Part shown: one piece after another, positions 50,160 through 62,889 of the stretch
Layout: every line of letters starts with the position of its first letter
Numbering within the stretch: position 1 is the stretch's first letter
Source of the DNA: Tillus elongatus
Lineage: Eukaryota; Arthropoda; Insecta; Coleoptera; Cleridae
NCBI GenBank assembly: GCA_964006375.1
Contig: OZ023262.1
Location: 194,102,907-194,166,906, forward strand
Reading direction: 5' to 3'
Length of the DNA stretch: 64,000 bases
Translations under genes and position numbers: made by a program
The notes under the pieces: model-generated
What the model was told of the DNA's origin: nothing
Databases searched by the model: none
The model's input: only the letters and a program-made list of their open reading frames with translations

Positions 50160-51374
50160 CGGGGTATCCCCAAATAAAGAGTAAATTATTGCACAAAAAT
50201 ACATGCACAAATAATCTAGACAGTAACCACAAATACCATTTCTCAGTAAGCAAGGAAATGCGCAACTGTCTATACAATCACAGGAATAGATACATTACAT
50301 AAGAGAAGCAGTGAATCTTAGTTCTACTTTGCTGCAATTCAGAATGTCTATATAGGGATGCGCTCTATTGTAGGTGGCACACATTCTTACTATTAACGAG
50401 TTTAGAGGAACGTTGGTCCTTAGAGAAGAGATATAAAAGAAGTCAAGACATCTGCAGGTAAACTTCGGCACTAAAAAAGATAAGAGCCTGCAGTATTTTT
50501 GGACAGCCGATACCATGATTAAGCAAGTTCTTTGAAATGGAGACTGTTAGTCTGACTTGTAGGGATTCTGTGCAGAATCCTTCCAACAAATGTGCGTGGT
50601 GCTTGCTTGCTGTGGGATAGACAGCGTCAGTTCTGTAGACCATGAGCTTTAAGGACCTAGGCTTAAAGGCTTCAAGCGCACATGTGTGTACCACATAGAG
50701 GGGAGACCGAACTACGGACGCATATTCTAGATGATGTCGTACATACGCATTGTATATTATTATGCAAGTGCCTCTGTGTTCTTATAGGTGGTAGAGTTAC
50801 GTACAAAGAGCACAGAGTCCTGGAAGCTTTCGAGACAACTGAGTATATGTGGTCTATGAAATAGAGCTTGTGGTAATAAACAACACTCAGATCAGCATAA
50901 ATCCCAGCCCTCCGAATCAAAATGCCGCCCAAAGTGTAATTAAATTAAATAGGTGATTGACTGAGACTACATGTCATTACATCCCACTTCATAATGTTGA
51001 TGGGGAGGCAATTAATCCAAGCCCAAGAATGTATCCTAAGACTATTTTCTAGTTTCATACAGTTTTCCAGATTTTCTATGCTGAGGAAAATTTTCAGATC
51101 CTCATCATACAGCAGATGCGGGACATCTACCACTCCAGATATATGGTTCACGAATATATTGAACAGTAGAGGTCTCCAAACGAATCCTGATGAACTCTCG
51201 ACCACGCCACCACCTCAGTCGATGTACTACCATGATATGACACAAAATACCTTCTACCTGACAGATCTGTATGAAGGAATTCCTACAGATTTGAAGGGAG
51301 ACCCATGTGGAAGAATTTTTGGAGCAGAAACTTATGGTTGAATCGGTCGAAGGCCTTAGAAAAGTCGAATGCTC
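50160..51374 (-). mobile_element. LINE 5: second jockey/CR1-type remnant, opposite strand
   Basis: On the minus strand, from 51,374 downward: 'AFDFSKAFDRFNHK' (motif A), 'SSGFVWRPLLFNIFVNHISG' (motif B, GFxQGxxLGPLLF), 'PHLLYDEDLKIFLSI' (catalytic YADD read as YDED) and 'CLPINIMKWDVMTCS'. Then 'GGILIRRAGIYADLSVVYYH' and 'IYSVVSKASRTL'. C-terminal text 'LIVRMCATYNRAHPYIDIL' comes near 50,400. Five frames are involved. It is convergent with LINE 4, with their 3' ends almost touching. Confidence 0.85.
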
Positions 51375-51559
51375 GGTTTCACAAGACTCTATTAAATATT
51401 TAACGGACGGATAGTTAACTAAGGCTTCAGACGACCTATCACAGACTATGATTCACGTTTACGCCATAACAACCAAATATTTTCAAGTTGTGATTGGTTG
51501 TATTAAGCCTTGATGAACTAACCGGTCGTTAGATATTTAATCGAGCTTTGTGAAACTGG
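51375..51559. mobile_element. 185-bp MITE with long inverted repeats
   Basis: 'cggtttcacaagactctatt' at 51,375 and 'tcgagctttgtgaaactgg' to 51,559 are inverted partners. Pairing continues via 'aaatatttaacgg' against 'cgttagatattt', and 'aaggcttc' with one gap against 'aagcctt'. Arms are about 60 bp. It truncates LINE 5 exactly at its motif A. Confidence 0.82.
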
Positions 51560-52069
51560 TCATTAGTCTTACAAATAAGGGTTACAAAATATATTCAAAG
51601 ATAACGACTTTACATCTTCACTTAATAACCTGAGGAGCCTCTTTGGTAGACTAAAGGATACTGTTGGGTCTTGACAAAAATCGAACATCCATCAAATATA
51701 TTGAAATATTTACGAAAAAATCTATATTGGGCAGATGTAGACATCAGTAATCAAAATTTAAAGAAATCATTGATTTGGTACATAAGATAGGGCAAACACG
51801 ATTATAGCAACTTGGATGCTTTGGAATCTTCAGAAATCCGAAAAGTGAATACACAAATTTTTACCAATTCAGATTTGAGTCCAGTTAATTAACACTTTTT
51901 GATATATTCCGAAATAATCCATAGTTGTTTCCAACACCAACATCAACATCAACAAGAACCTTCAGGCTTATTTACTGCTACAACACTTGTCCTTAGATTG
52001 TGTCATCTGGTATTGCATAATTTATATTACATCATTTGCAGTTTCGGTAGTTTAGGTATATAAATAAAT
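51560..52069. other. No recognisable feature
   Basis: Unassigned AT-rich sequence. Short 'caacatcaacatcaacaaga' run near 51,940. Confidence 0.3.
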
Positions 52070-54373
<2,304 letters not shown>

Positions 54374-54694
54374 TCTGGATGCAGCAAGTGCGTTATGGTA
54401 GCGAATTTTGATCAAATGCTTCATATTTGAATAGCCCAATTTGCTATTAACCCATAAGGTTGACCAAGAAACGAGTTTTTCCGGGAACACTTTAGGTTTA
54501 CTTGTGGAAATTTTTGTACATTTTCACACAATAAAGTTATTTTTATGAAGCATGGCACATTGTTTTTACTATATAGGTTATACTGGTAACCAAAATTGAT
54601 ACCTGCTTTCTTAAAAAGAAAACACACATATTTGCAATAAAAACATTTTTATGAAAATTTACTACCATAACGCACTTGCTGCGTCCAGAGTTTT
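54374..54694. mobile_element. About 321-bp unit with GACGCAGC terminal inverted repeats
   Basis: Left 'ctggatgcagcaagtgcgtt' (54,374), right 'aacgcacttgctgcgtccag' (to 54,691). The interior matches 42,223-42,520 ('aaggttgaccaagaaacga', 'gaagcatggcacattgtttt'). This is the same MITE-like unit in the same place relative to a family A copy. Confidence 0.72.
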
Positions 54695-55820
54695 GCTCAT
54701 AGTTATTACTTTTATGTTTTTTGGAAATATTGCTTTTTGTTTAAGTTTTCATCCACAGTGTTATAGCCCGGTATTTTATTCGCTTCCTAGTCTTAAGATA
54801 TCCAGTTTAGTAACCGAAAATGTATAGATACATAGACGCAGCAGTTGTAGATTTTATTAAAAGCTTCTTTTGAAGTTGTTAAAGACACATATAAACAGAC
54901 ATAAAAGCATAGGCCTCAGTATTAAGATTACCACGAAGTAAAACCCTACCTTAAATAACCTAATCGGAGACCTTTCCTATATACGGTTGGCTAGTCTCAG
55001 AGGATTCTACCTTTCCACCATTCGGTAGTAAATTTGTGGCACTATTGCTATAAATTTCTTATTATCTACATTTTTATGCATTATTGAAAAAAAAACGAAA
55101 GCGTGTTCAAGCGTACTTTAAAGATCCAATTACAATACGGCCAACTTTCTCAGATTCTAATTAAAGGGGAATCATGGGTAATGGGTAGATATCTCCAACA
55201 ACGTAGCATCAAGTGAGAAAGACATATTCATTTATCAACATCTTTATTTCATTTCCTTTCGTAAACGTCAAAAATGTGTATAGGAGCTCCACTAACGACT
55301 TTAAACTTTAGAGATGAATTTGGAACATGGTATAACAGACAAAGATAAACATTACATTATAGAGTACAATTTACGTAGGAAATTCAAAATCGATTTTGAA
55401 TACTCATAAGGCAAGCAAAAATATGGCCTGAATTTGGCACGGAAAATGCGTGTTCGCTATTCCAGTGAATAAAATTTAATTGTAGAGGAACGTATTTTTA
55501 AACTGGAGAGGCTTTGCCTATAAATTGCGGAAATTATGAAAACAAATACCGACGAAAACTAATAAAACTGTGTATTATACTCTTCATGACATTTTAATGC
55601 TCGTTAAATTTGACAAACGTTTATATACTTTTTATGTAAATTTTAAATATAATCGAAGGTAATTGAGTATCTGCTTTGAAAAGCTTTTTCTCAGGACACG
55701 TTGAGTGCATGCAAGGTTTTCCTTGTAAGTTTCGCTTATTTGTACTTATCTTTATATCTCAACCATAATAATTAGGAATATCGACAGAGCAATAGATATT
55801 TATATCACTCATGAGTTAAT
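54695..55820. other. No recognisable feature
   Basis: About 1.1 kb of AT-rich sequence without recognised content. Confidence 0.35.
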
Positions 55821-55831
55821 ATACACCAGAT

Positions 55832-56437
55832 AAGTACACTTGGAGAAACCCAAATCACCCTAACACATATTTCAGAGACCTTACGATCGTTTCGTTGACA
55901 ATGTCAACATCTTCAAAAGAAGAAAATTCTAAAATAAAAAAACTAACTCCCGTGTATTTATATCGCGTCAAGGTAAACGAACTAGTCCGAACTAAAGTTG
56001 TCGCTCAAGAGCGATTGTTTGTTTATTGTGTAGTGAAACTACGAGGTCGAAGACATGATTTTAATCTTCTGGTCGACAAATTTATGAGCCCTTATCTAAT
56101 ATAGGTTTAAAGGAACACGAGTTATTTAAGGAATCTGTACGTTTCCTTTCGATCTAGAAATTTGCGATGTGGATATTGGAGCATGCCGACAAAGAACATC
56201 TGGTGAGATAAACAACATCCACTCAACTCATCTTTTTTTAAATAGAAAACTAAACCCGGGTGTCTGTCTCACCATGTTAACTCTAACAAAGGCTAAATAA
56301 TTCAACTAAAATACTACATAAAAACTATATTTATATTGATTTTAATTCTTCGTGAAAGTATTTATAGTGACTACATAGATACAAAACGAACGGGTCTTAA
56401 GTCGAGACAAACGTAGAGATTAGTATATGTATAAACG
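55832..56437 (-). repeat. Left inverted arm of the PLE
   Basis: Complementary to 57,194-57,803. It carries, on the minus strand, a hammerhead-like motif at 55,881-55,917. There stem II is intact (GUUGAC/GUCAAC), but the first base of CUGANGA is U. Confidence 0.92.
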
Positions 56438-56555
56438 ACTCACACCATACGTTAGCACAAAAAACGACTAGTTTAATTTTTTTTTGGTAAATATATTGAT
56501 CAAATTTCCGTTAAGTAAAAATTGATTTAATACATAATTAAAATACATAAAAAAT

Positions 56556-57134
56556 GTGGCGAGATATAACGGTTACTCGGGTGATTTAATACATAAATTT
56601 GTTAACAAACACAGAACAAAGAAAATGATATCTGAATGTACGACATTCAAGAAAGAGAAAATAGAGAAAAAATTTGTGTGCTTACCTTATGAACCACGAA
56701 TCACAAAGGGTTTGGAAAGTATTTTTAAGAAAGCCGATTTACATTTGACTTTTTCGACGAAAAGTAATTTTAAAAAATTGTTGGGTAATACGAAAGACAA
56801 AGACACTGAAATGTCCGTTATTTATGAGTTTAGTTGCAAATATTGCGATCTTAAATACGTGGGTCAAACTAGGAGAAACATAGCCACCAGGCTTTGTGAA
56901 CATCTCGCACAGTTACGATATGGTACGGTGGACAAATCATGTGTGGCACAACATTTATGGGATAATAATCACCACATTGACAAAGAAAATTTGAAACTTG
57001 TCAAAAATGTTAGACATCAAACTATGCTTGATTCATTAGAAAGTATTTTTATATTAAGGTCTATTAAGAACAAAACGTCATTGAATCGCGCGGCACCTTC
57101 AATTTCAAGTCCTCCATTTTCACTTTGCATTTGA
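56556..57134 (+). CDS. GIY-YIG endonuclease domain of a Penelope-like element (5'-truncated)
   Basis: 192 codons open to a stop at 57,132-57,134. There is no in-frame ATG before it; the frame opens after a stop at 56,535 and reads from a GTG, so the true N-terminus (the RT) is missing. Residues 1-20 ('ARYNGYSGDLIHKFVNKH') match the linker after the RT in PLE proteins. Residues 88-116 form the GIY-YIG core: 'VIYEFSC' (GIY written VIY), 'CDLKYVGQT' (YIG written YVG), then the conserved Arg and 'TRLCEHLAQ'. 'AQHLWDNNHHID' follows (His/Asn region). 'MLDSLESIFI' near residue 160 supplies the catalytic Glu. The family function is cutting target DNA for insertion. Confidence 0.85.
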   Translation: MARYNGYSGDLIHKFVNKHRTKKMISECTTFKKEKIEKKFVCLPYEPRITKGLESIFKKADLHLTFSTKSNFKKLLGNTKDKDTEMSVIYEFSCKYCDLKYVGQTRRNIATRLCEHLAQLRYGTVDKSCVAQHLWDNNHHIDKENLKLVKNVRHQTMLDSLESIFILRSIKNKTSLNRAAPSISSPPFSLCI

Positions 57135-57193
57135 CCGCTTAAACACTCCTAATTTGTCTGGTAGAATAATAAATTACTGTCAATAACTCGGCC

Positions 57194-57803
57194 CGTTTAT
57201 ACATATACTAATCTCTACGTTTGTCTCGACGTAAGACCCGTTCGTTTTGTTTGTATCTATGTAGTTAATATAAATACTTTCACGAAGAATTAAAATCAAT
57301 ATAAATATAGTTTTTATGTAGTATTTTAGTTGAGTTATTTAGCCTTTGTTAGAGTTAACATGGTGATACAAACACCCGGGTTTAGTTTTCTATTTAAAAA
57401 AAGATGAGTTGAGTGGATGTTGTTTGTCTCACCAGATGTTCTTTGTCGGCACGATCAAATATCCATATAGTAAATTTCTAGATCGAAAGGGAACGTGCAG
57501 ATTCCTTAAATAACTCGTGTTCCTTTAAACCTATATTAGATAAGGGCTCATAAATTTGTCGACCAGAAGATTAAAAGCATGTCTTCGACCTCGTAGTTTC
57601 ACTACACGATAAACAAACGATCGTTCTTGGACAACAATTTTACTTCGGACTAGTTCGTTTACCTTGACGCGATATAAGTACACGGGAGCTAGTTTTTTAT
57701 TTTAGAATTTTCTTCCTCTGAAGATGTTGACATTGTCAACGAAACGATCGTAAGGTATCTGAAATATGTGTTGTGGTGATTTGGGTTTCTCCAAGTGTAC
57801 TTT
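57194..57803 (+). repeat. Right inverted arm of the PLE
   Basis: Complementary to 55,832-56,437. It contains the well-preserved sense-strand hammerhead-like motif at 57,715-57,755 and is followed by the 38-bp tail that also begins the two small hairpin elements at 3.15 and 23.8 kb. Confidence 0.92.
57715..57755 (+). ncRNA. Hammerhead-ribozyme-like motif in the PLE right arm
   Basis: CCU (57,715-57,717) for stem I, CUGAAGA (57,718-57,724; the fifth base is free in the consensus), one unpaired U, stem II GUUGAC/GUCAAC with loop AUU, GAAA (57,741-57,744), self-complementary ACGAUCGU to U at 57,751, A at 57,752 as the predicted cleavage base, and AGG (57,753-57,755) pairing with CCU. Compared with the 23.8-kb motif, two stem II pairs differ on both strands and remain paired. 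Self-cleavage is predicted but not proven. The extra U is non-standard. Confidence 0.68.
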
Positions 57804-57852
57804 TTAGTGCTCATCACAGGTTCCAGTTTTCACATAGTTTAATACACCAGAT

Positions 57853-58690
57853 GTGGTCGTCGACGAATTATATACAATTAAATTACAAAAAAGTGAGGAT
57901 TTGCCATTTCATAGATATTTTTTGATGCCAAACATGTTTTTATTTAACGAATGACATCAAATTTAGAAGAAAGCATAACCCTTATAGTGGAAAACATGTA
58001 CCATATTCTATCAGAATAACATTATTGTCTGAGAAAACACAAAATTTTGTCGAAAAAACTGATCGGACTTTTCTCGCCAACAAACCTATTCAAGCAATTT
58101 ACACAGAGACTACACCTGCCAGGACATAATTATCAACAGAAAGTTTTTTGGCAGAAATAAAAAACATCTTTACATGAAAATTTGATTATCCTTTTTCAAA
58201 AACTCTCTAAATGATCCCACAAATTAGTCTGTTATTAGAATCGAATAAAAAACTAAAAAAATTAAACTGATCCCTACATAAATTATGGTATGCGATTGTA
58301 AATTTAAATATTTTTAAAACCAGTCTATTCCTAAACCGCAGCCAGAAAAACCGAACAATGAATGAATGAAAACCAGTCTATATTAGATGAACAAAAGCTG
58401 AAGCACAGGGTATACCCACCACTTCTAAAACATAAAAGACATGCTGTTTCATTTGAAAAAAATAAGTTATGACAGTTTGAATTTTTTCAAATTCCGCGGC
58501 TATTTGAGACCGCCTGTATATGAGATTATGATTTTTTCGACGAATTATATAAACGAAATCCCTTCTCAGGGCGTCATTTTCACGGGAATTCGATATATAG
58601 TGACATCTAGTGAAAACGCCGTATCACAATTTTTTATATGTTGCAAAAAGGTGAAAAGTTGCAAAACAATTGAAATAACTCGAAAATGAT
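57853..58690 (+). repeat. Family D copy
   Basis: From about 57,960: 'accatattctatcagaata', 'aactgatcggacttttctcg', 'tggtatgcgattgtaaattt', 'gtttgaattttttcaaattc', 'gagaccgcctgtatatgag', 'gggcgtcattttcacggga' and 'aaaacgccgtatcaca'. Matches 33,166-33,840 and 4,290-4,560. An 82-codon frame here (58,441-58,689) is chance. Confidence 0.65.
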
Positions 58691-58719
58691 GAACGATATT
58701 AAATTTGTTTTCGTACAAT

Positions 58720-59793
58720 AATATACTACTAATTCACGGAAAATGCTGACCAATGTTAGTAAGAACAAGTCGTGTACTTGCAGAACCATACATAGACTTG
58801 CCTCTACCTTCCCATGAAACTATTGATGGCGTTATAAGAAACTTACAACATGGATCATTTACAGCAACAAATGTCAGAGCAAAACGTAAAGTTGATAATG
58901 AAGAGCATGAGGAGAATGTTTTAGCGTTTCTGACTGCATATTAATGCGTCACTTACGACTCTTATTTTGAACGATTCAAAGAATGTTGCAAAAACATAAA
59001 TAAAGGCCTTACTGCTACAGCACAGTACATGCCCTGGTAAGCACTGATTTGGAAAAAAGAGTCAACTTTTGTGAATGGCTTATAATGCAGAATGAGGATG
59101 ATATTTTTTTTAATAATGTCATTTGGGTTGATGAGGCGAAATTCACGAATAACGGAATGTTAAATAGACAAAACTGTCACCTGTCCAAAAATCATGATGT
59201 AACTTGGCAAAGTGGATTTAAAAATAGACATGAAAGTTTTCTTCCAAGCTATTTTCTAACAGCCTAAATAAGACTCAGTAAGAAGTATGGCTTACTCCTT
59301 TTCTCCAATTCTGAATCCATATTGTGAAATTCAAGGTAACACAATCCACTCGTTATTATTATGACTTGTTATTTTGTCCAGGTGATCGAATTTTATGTGT
59401 CCAGTTCTATGACGAGAATCTTACTGGGAACAGTTATTTTAAAATATTAAGGACCACCAGCAAGATGGGGGGTCACCGCACAGTACAAGAGATGTTAGTC
59501 ATGTACTGAAACGAATGTTTTCTGGCAAGTGGTGGATATCAAGCAAATAGAGGTCCTTACGTCTGGCCCCCACGTTCTGCGGACTTTTTACAACTAGACT
59601 ACTTCATTTAATGATTCATAAAGGATGTAGTGCATAGACATCCGGTTACGACTAAGGAAGATATGATCAGACGAGTTCGAGGTGCTTTTGTGTTGATGAC
59701 ATCAAACCAGATTGAGCAGGCCATCGCTGAAGTATTTCAGCGAGCAAATAAGTGTTTGCAACAGCAGGCGAATATCTTCGAGCATTTATGATA
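58720..59793 (+). pseudogene. Tc1/mariner-type transposase remnant 6 (most complete C-terminus)
   Basis: 'DLPLPSHETIDGVIRNLQHG' and 'RKVDNEEHEENVLAFLTAY' belong to the N-terminal part. 'EKRVNFCEWLI' and 'VIWVDEAKFTNNGMLNRQN' contain the first catalytic Asp at about 59,130. 'VQFYDENLTGNSYFKIL' follows, then 'QDGGSPHSTRDVSHVLKRM' (second Asp, about 59,462) and 'YVWPPRSADFLQLDYF' (third acidic region, about 59,560). The C-terminus 'VVHRHPVTTKEDMIRRVRGA' and 'IEQAIAEVFQRANK' runs to a stop near 59,790. Stops and frame changes break it in at least three places. Confidence 0.85.
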
Positions 59794-60816
59794 ATATGTA
59801 TACATATAACTTTTTCATATTTCAGTGTTCAATTGTTTGAATTTTATTTTTATTTTTAATTTGATTTCGTTGTTTAATTCAGTTAGTTTGTTTGTATATT
59901 GACTAACTGATTCACAGTGTGGTAAGTTTCTAATAACGATATCGATAGTTTTATGGGAAGGCGGAGGCAAGCCTACATATGGTTCTGAAAATACAGGACA
60001 TGAACTTGCTAAAATTCGTCAGCATTCTCCGTGAATTAGTAGCAGATTAATAAAATCCTAATTTGAGTACATAATATTCTCTTTTGAGATCAAACTGAAT
60101 TTTTGCCCAGAGAAGTAAAGTTCACTTAGTTGTATTACTCAACTCAAAACATAACTGTCAAACTGAGAATTTGGTAACTGTTCAAGTTTCCTATTTTCCA
60201 TGGCACTCCACAGCAATCATAAAACATACCATATTGCATATTTCTAATCTAAATATCTCAAAAACGGTACGGTTTGGGTATAGGAAATGATTAACAAAAT
60301 TGGGAGAGTATTAAAAGATCTGGCCAACAGCATTATAATATACAGGCTGATCCATTTGAAAAAAAAAAAAGAAATATCCGTGCATGTGTTTTTACTCACA
60401 TGTAGCCAACAATCAATTTGTCGGAAGATTGTGTGTACTGGGTTAAAATATACAATAATAAAAAAATGTATGCATAACAAAGAACTTCCAATCTGTATCA
60501 ATTAATAAGAAAGTGAAAGGCACATATTTTTGTAATAAAAATAGCAATATCTCGTGAAGCACTCGGTATAAAGTAGAAAAACTGTATATTGGGAGAATCG
60601 TCAAGATCAGCTGTATCCAAATCTGTAATAATATATAGAGTGTTCCATATAAAATAAGAGACTTAGTGTCCACTTCCGAGATAACCAGAAGTCACAGGAT
60701 GTTCTTAGTATTTTAGATGGATTGGGCATATTGGAAAACCTCGTACTACAAATTTTTACAATCCAAATCAGTCTAGTTTCCCCAAAACGTCTAATAGGAA
60801 CTTGTAAAGAATCAGC

Positions 60817-60819
<3 letters not shown>
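59794..60819. other. No recognisable feature
   Basis: AT-rich. The 85- and 76-codon minus-strand frames here are rich in Ile, Leu and Phe and overlap one another; I do not consider them real. Confidence 0.35.

Positions 60820-60896
<77 letters not shown>
60820..60896. repeat. (TA)n array
   Basis: Alternating T and A between 'atcagcctg' and 'ctgttattttacca'. The flanks are not family A. Confidence 0.95.
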
Positions 60897-60898
<2 letters not shown>

Positions 60899-62162
60899 GT
60901 TATTTTACCAGAAAAAATTATATACGTTACACATATCAAAAAAATAATGATGCAATGAGGCTTTCGTTTATATTATTCGTCGACAAAATCGAGATGCCAC
61001 ATACAGACGCTGTCACATAGTGGCTCAATTTGAAAAAAATTCAAACCGCAGAAAAGTATGTTTTTCAAACGGAACAGTCTGTGTTTTATGTTGGATGCCG
61101 TGTCCTTGAACTCCTGTATAACGCTTCACATACCTAAAATCTACAGTTTTGAAAATATATACATTTATCTTTTTTTACAGTTTTAGTAGTAATGATTTTT
61201 GGTAACATTTTGTAAAATGTTGATAATTAATAGTTATGTTTAATGAGTTATTATAAAAAATGTTTTCGAATTTAGAAAAAGAACAGTTTAGCAAATTTTC
61301 TTAAAAAATAATAATTTTCGTGGTGTAGCATTACTTAAGCCAATTTGTGAAAAAACAATTTGAAGTTGATTTACAATATGTTAATTAAACTCACGATAGC
61401 ATACTAGAAAACTGAAATCTATTTTATCCTATTTTATTTACATAAAGTGTACTTTTGGCACACCGAAGTTTAATATTATAAAGGGTAATAAAAAATCTAC
61501 ATTCGAGTTTGGGTATAGCTTATTTAGGTATAAATGATAATTTCCAGCTACCAGCCTAACAAGAAGTCAACGTACTTAATTCAACTTTGCTCGCAACAGT
61601 CGTAATGTCAAATACCTGAAAGATTAGATACATCAATCACGAATCCCGGCAGGCAAAACGGAACAGCATTTTTCAAATAAATGATGAACCCCCTCTGATG
61701 CCTACATTCGCGTAAACTTAATTAAGCTTTTAGTACAAAAGACGAGAGAAAACTTGATCTGATCGATAAAAAAGAAAGTTAAATTTAATGTAAGACTTTT
61801 TGTCTTAACATTTCGGCTAAATCAATGAGTCTACCCACTTTAGACTGTATAAATCACCTAGATTTACATTTTACTCGAAAGATTGAAATACGGAAGCCAT
61901 TTTCGCGTCAATATTTACTGGTATCCAAAATTTGGCAATTTTATGGGGTATTTTCGTAACCAGCAGGTGTAGCTATAATAACTAATTTAGCAGACATGGT
62001 CTCGATTTTAGAAGTATCTAACACGGGTACGGGTAGAACTCAAATTATTGTTTTGTTTCGAAGAAATGGGGTAGCGAATTTTCAAAGTATTTCAAACCAG
62101 AAACATAACATAATAATTTAGCTTCGGAAATACAAATGTCTTTACGAAAAAACTTTATTTCG
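60897..62162. other. No recognisable feature
   Basis: About 1.3 kb of AT-rich sequence. No recognised gene or terminal repeat. Confidence 0.35.
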
Positions 62163-62232
62163 GAAAATTGAGTTGCTAAAGAACTTAAACAAAAAACAGA
62201 ATCACCCCAATCACTAAACAGTTTCATGACCA

Positions 62233-62273
62233 CTACTGATGAAGACAACCTCGTTGTCGAAATACGTATTTAG
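62233..62273 (+). ncRNA. Hammerhead-ribozyme-like motif, tandem unit 1
   Basis: CUA (62,233-62,235), CUGAUGA (62,236-62,242), one unpaired A, stem II GACAAC/GUUGUC with loop CUC, GAAA (62,259-62,262), self-complementary AUACGUAU with U16.1 at 62,269, U at 62,270 as the predicted cleavage base, UAG (62,271-62,273) pairing with CUA. Stem II and stem III are wholly different in sequence from the other two loci, yet the layout is the same, including the single extra base. Confidence 0.65.
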
Positions 62274-62534
62274 CCCATAACTTTATGTTATTATTTTGTA
62301 GTTTTATGACAGATTATGCTTTTTCTTTCAGTTTCCAACCACAGTATCCAACCATGGTTTTCAGCTAACAAACTTATCCAAGCGATTACTAAAAGTGAAA
62401 TTCATAAAATGGGCAGCTTCTGTGTATTTTGTAAATAGTTTAAATAATTTTGTTTGGCAGCCCGAGAAAATTGAGCTGCTACCGAACTTAAACAAAAACA
62501 GAATCACCCCAATCGCTAAACAGTTTCATGACAA

Positions 62535-62575
62535 CTACTGATGAAGACAACTTCGTTGTCGAAATACGTATTTAG
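62535..62575 (+). ncRNA. Hammerhead-ribozyme-like motif, tandem unit 2
   Basis: Identical to unit 1 except for the stem II loop (UUC in place of CUC), 302 bp downstream. Core, stems I, II and III are all unchanged while the rest of the unit carries many differences. Confidence 0.65.
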
Positions 62576-62889
62576 CCCATAACTTGATGTTATTATTTTG
62601 TAGTTTTATGACTGCTTCTGCTTTTTCTTTCAGTTTCCAACCACAGTATCCAACCATGGTCTTTCAGCTAACAAACTTATCCAAGCGATTACTAAAAGTG
62701 AAATTCATAAAATGGGCAACTTCTGTCCATTTTGTAAATAGTTTAAATAATTTTGTTCGGCAGCCCGATCGAACCAGTTTTTTTTTGGTGAAAACTATTT
62801 ATCAGTAAAATTTTGGTGTCTTCAAAAATAACAAAGCTGTTTTAGTAAAATGATCAATAAAAGTTAACTTTATAGAGTCTAGTACATAG

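Larger units (their letters stand above)
55821..57852 (+). mobile_element. Penelope-like element copy with long inverted arms and 11-bp TSD
   Basis: ATACACCAGAT is present at 55,821-55,831 and 57,842-57,852. The body is 55,832-57,841 (2,010 bp). The left arm, 55,832-56,437, and right arm, 57,194-57,803, are inverted copies of each other over about 610 bp with few differences. A 38-bp tail ('agtgctcatcacaggttcc' and beyond) follows the right arm only. The 756-bp middle carries a GIY-YIG ORF. PLEs are known to have pseudo-LTRs, sometimes inverted, and an RT/GIY-YIG protein. Here the RT is missing, so this copy is non-autonomous. Confidence 0.92.
62163..62768 (+). repeat. 303-bp direct tandem duplication with a hammerhead-like motif in each unit
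   Basis: Units 62,163-62,465 and 62,466-62,768 each start 'gaaaattgag' and end 'ggcagcccga'. They contain 'aacttaaac', 'acagaatcaccccaatc', 'cagtttcatgac', the hammerhead-like motif, 'tttcagtttccaaccacagt' and 'aacttatccaagcgattact'. Differences number about 15-20. Tandem units with such motifs are the layout of retrozymes and PLE pseudo-LTRs. No protein is encoded. Confidence 0.9.

Noticed and set aside
60244..60673. Overlapping hydrophobic minus-strand frames as membrane proteins
   Set aside because: AT-rich DNA yields Ile/Leu/Phe-rich frames by chance; the frames overlap each other and have no family match I can name.
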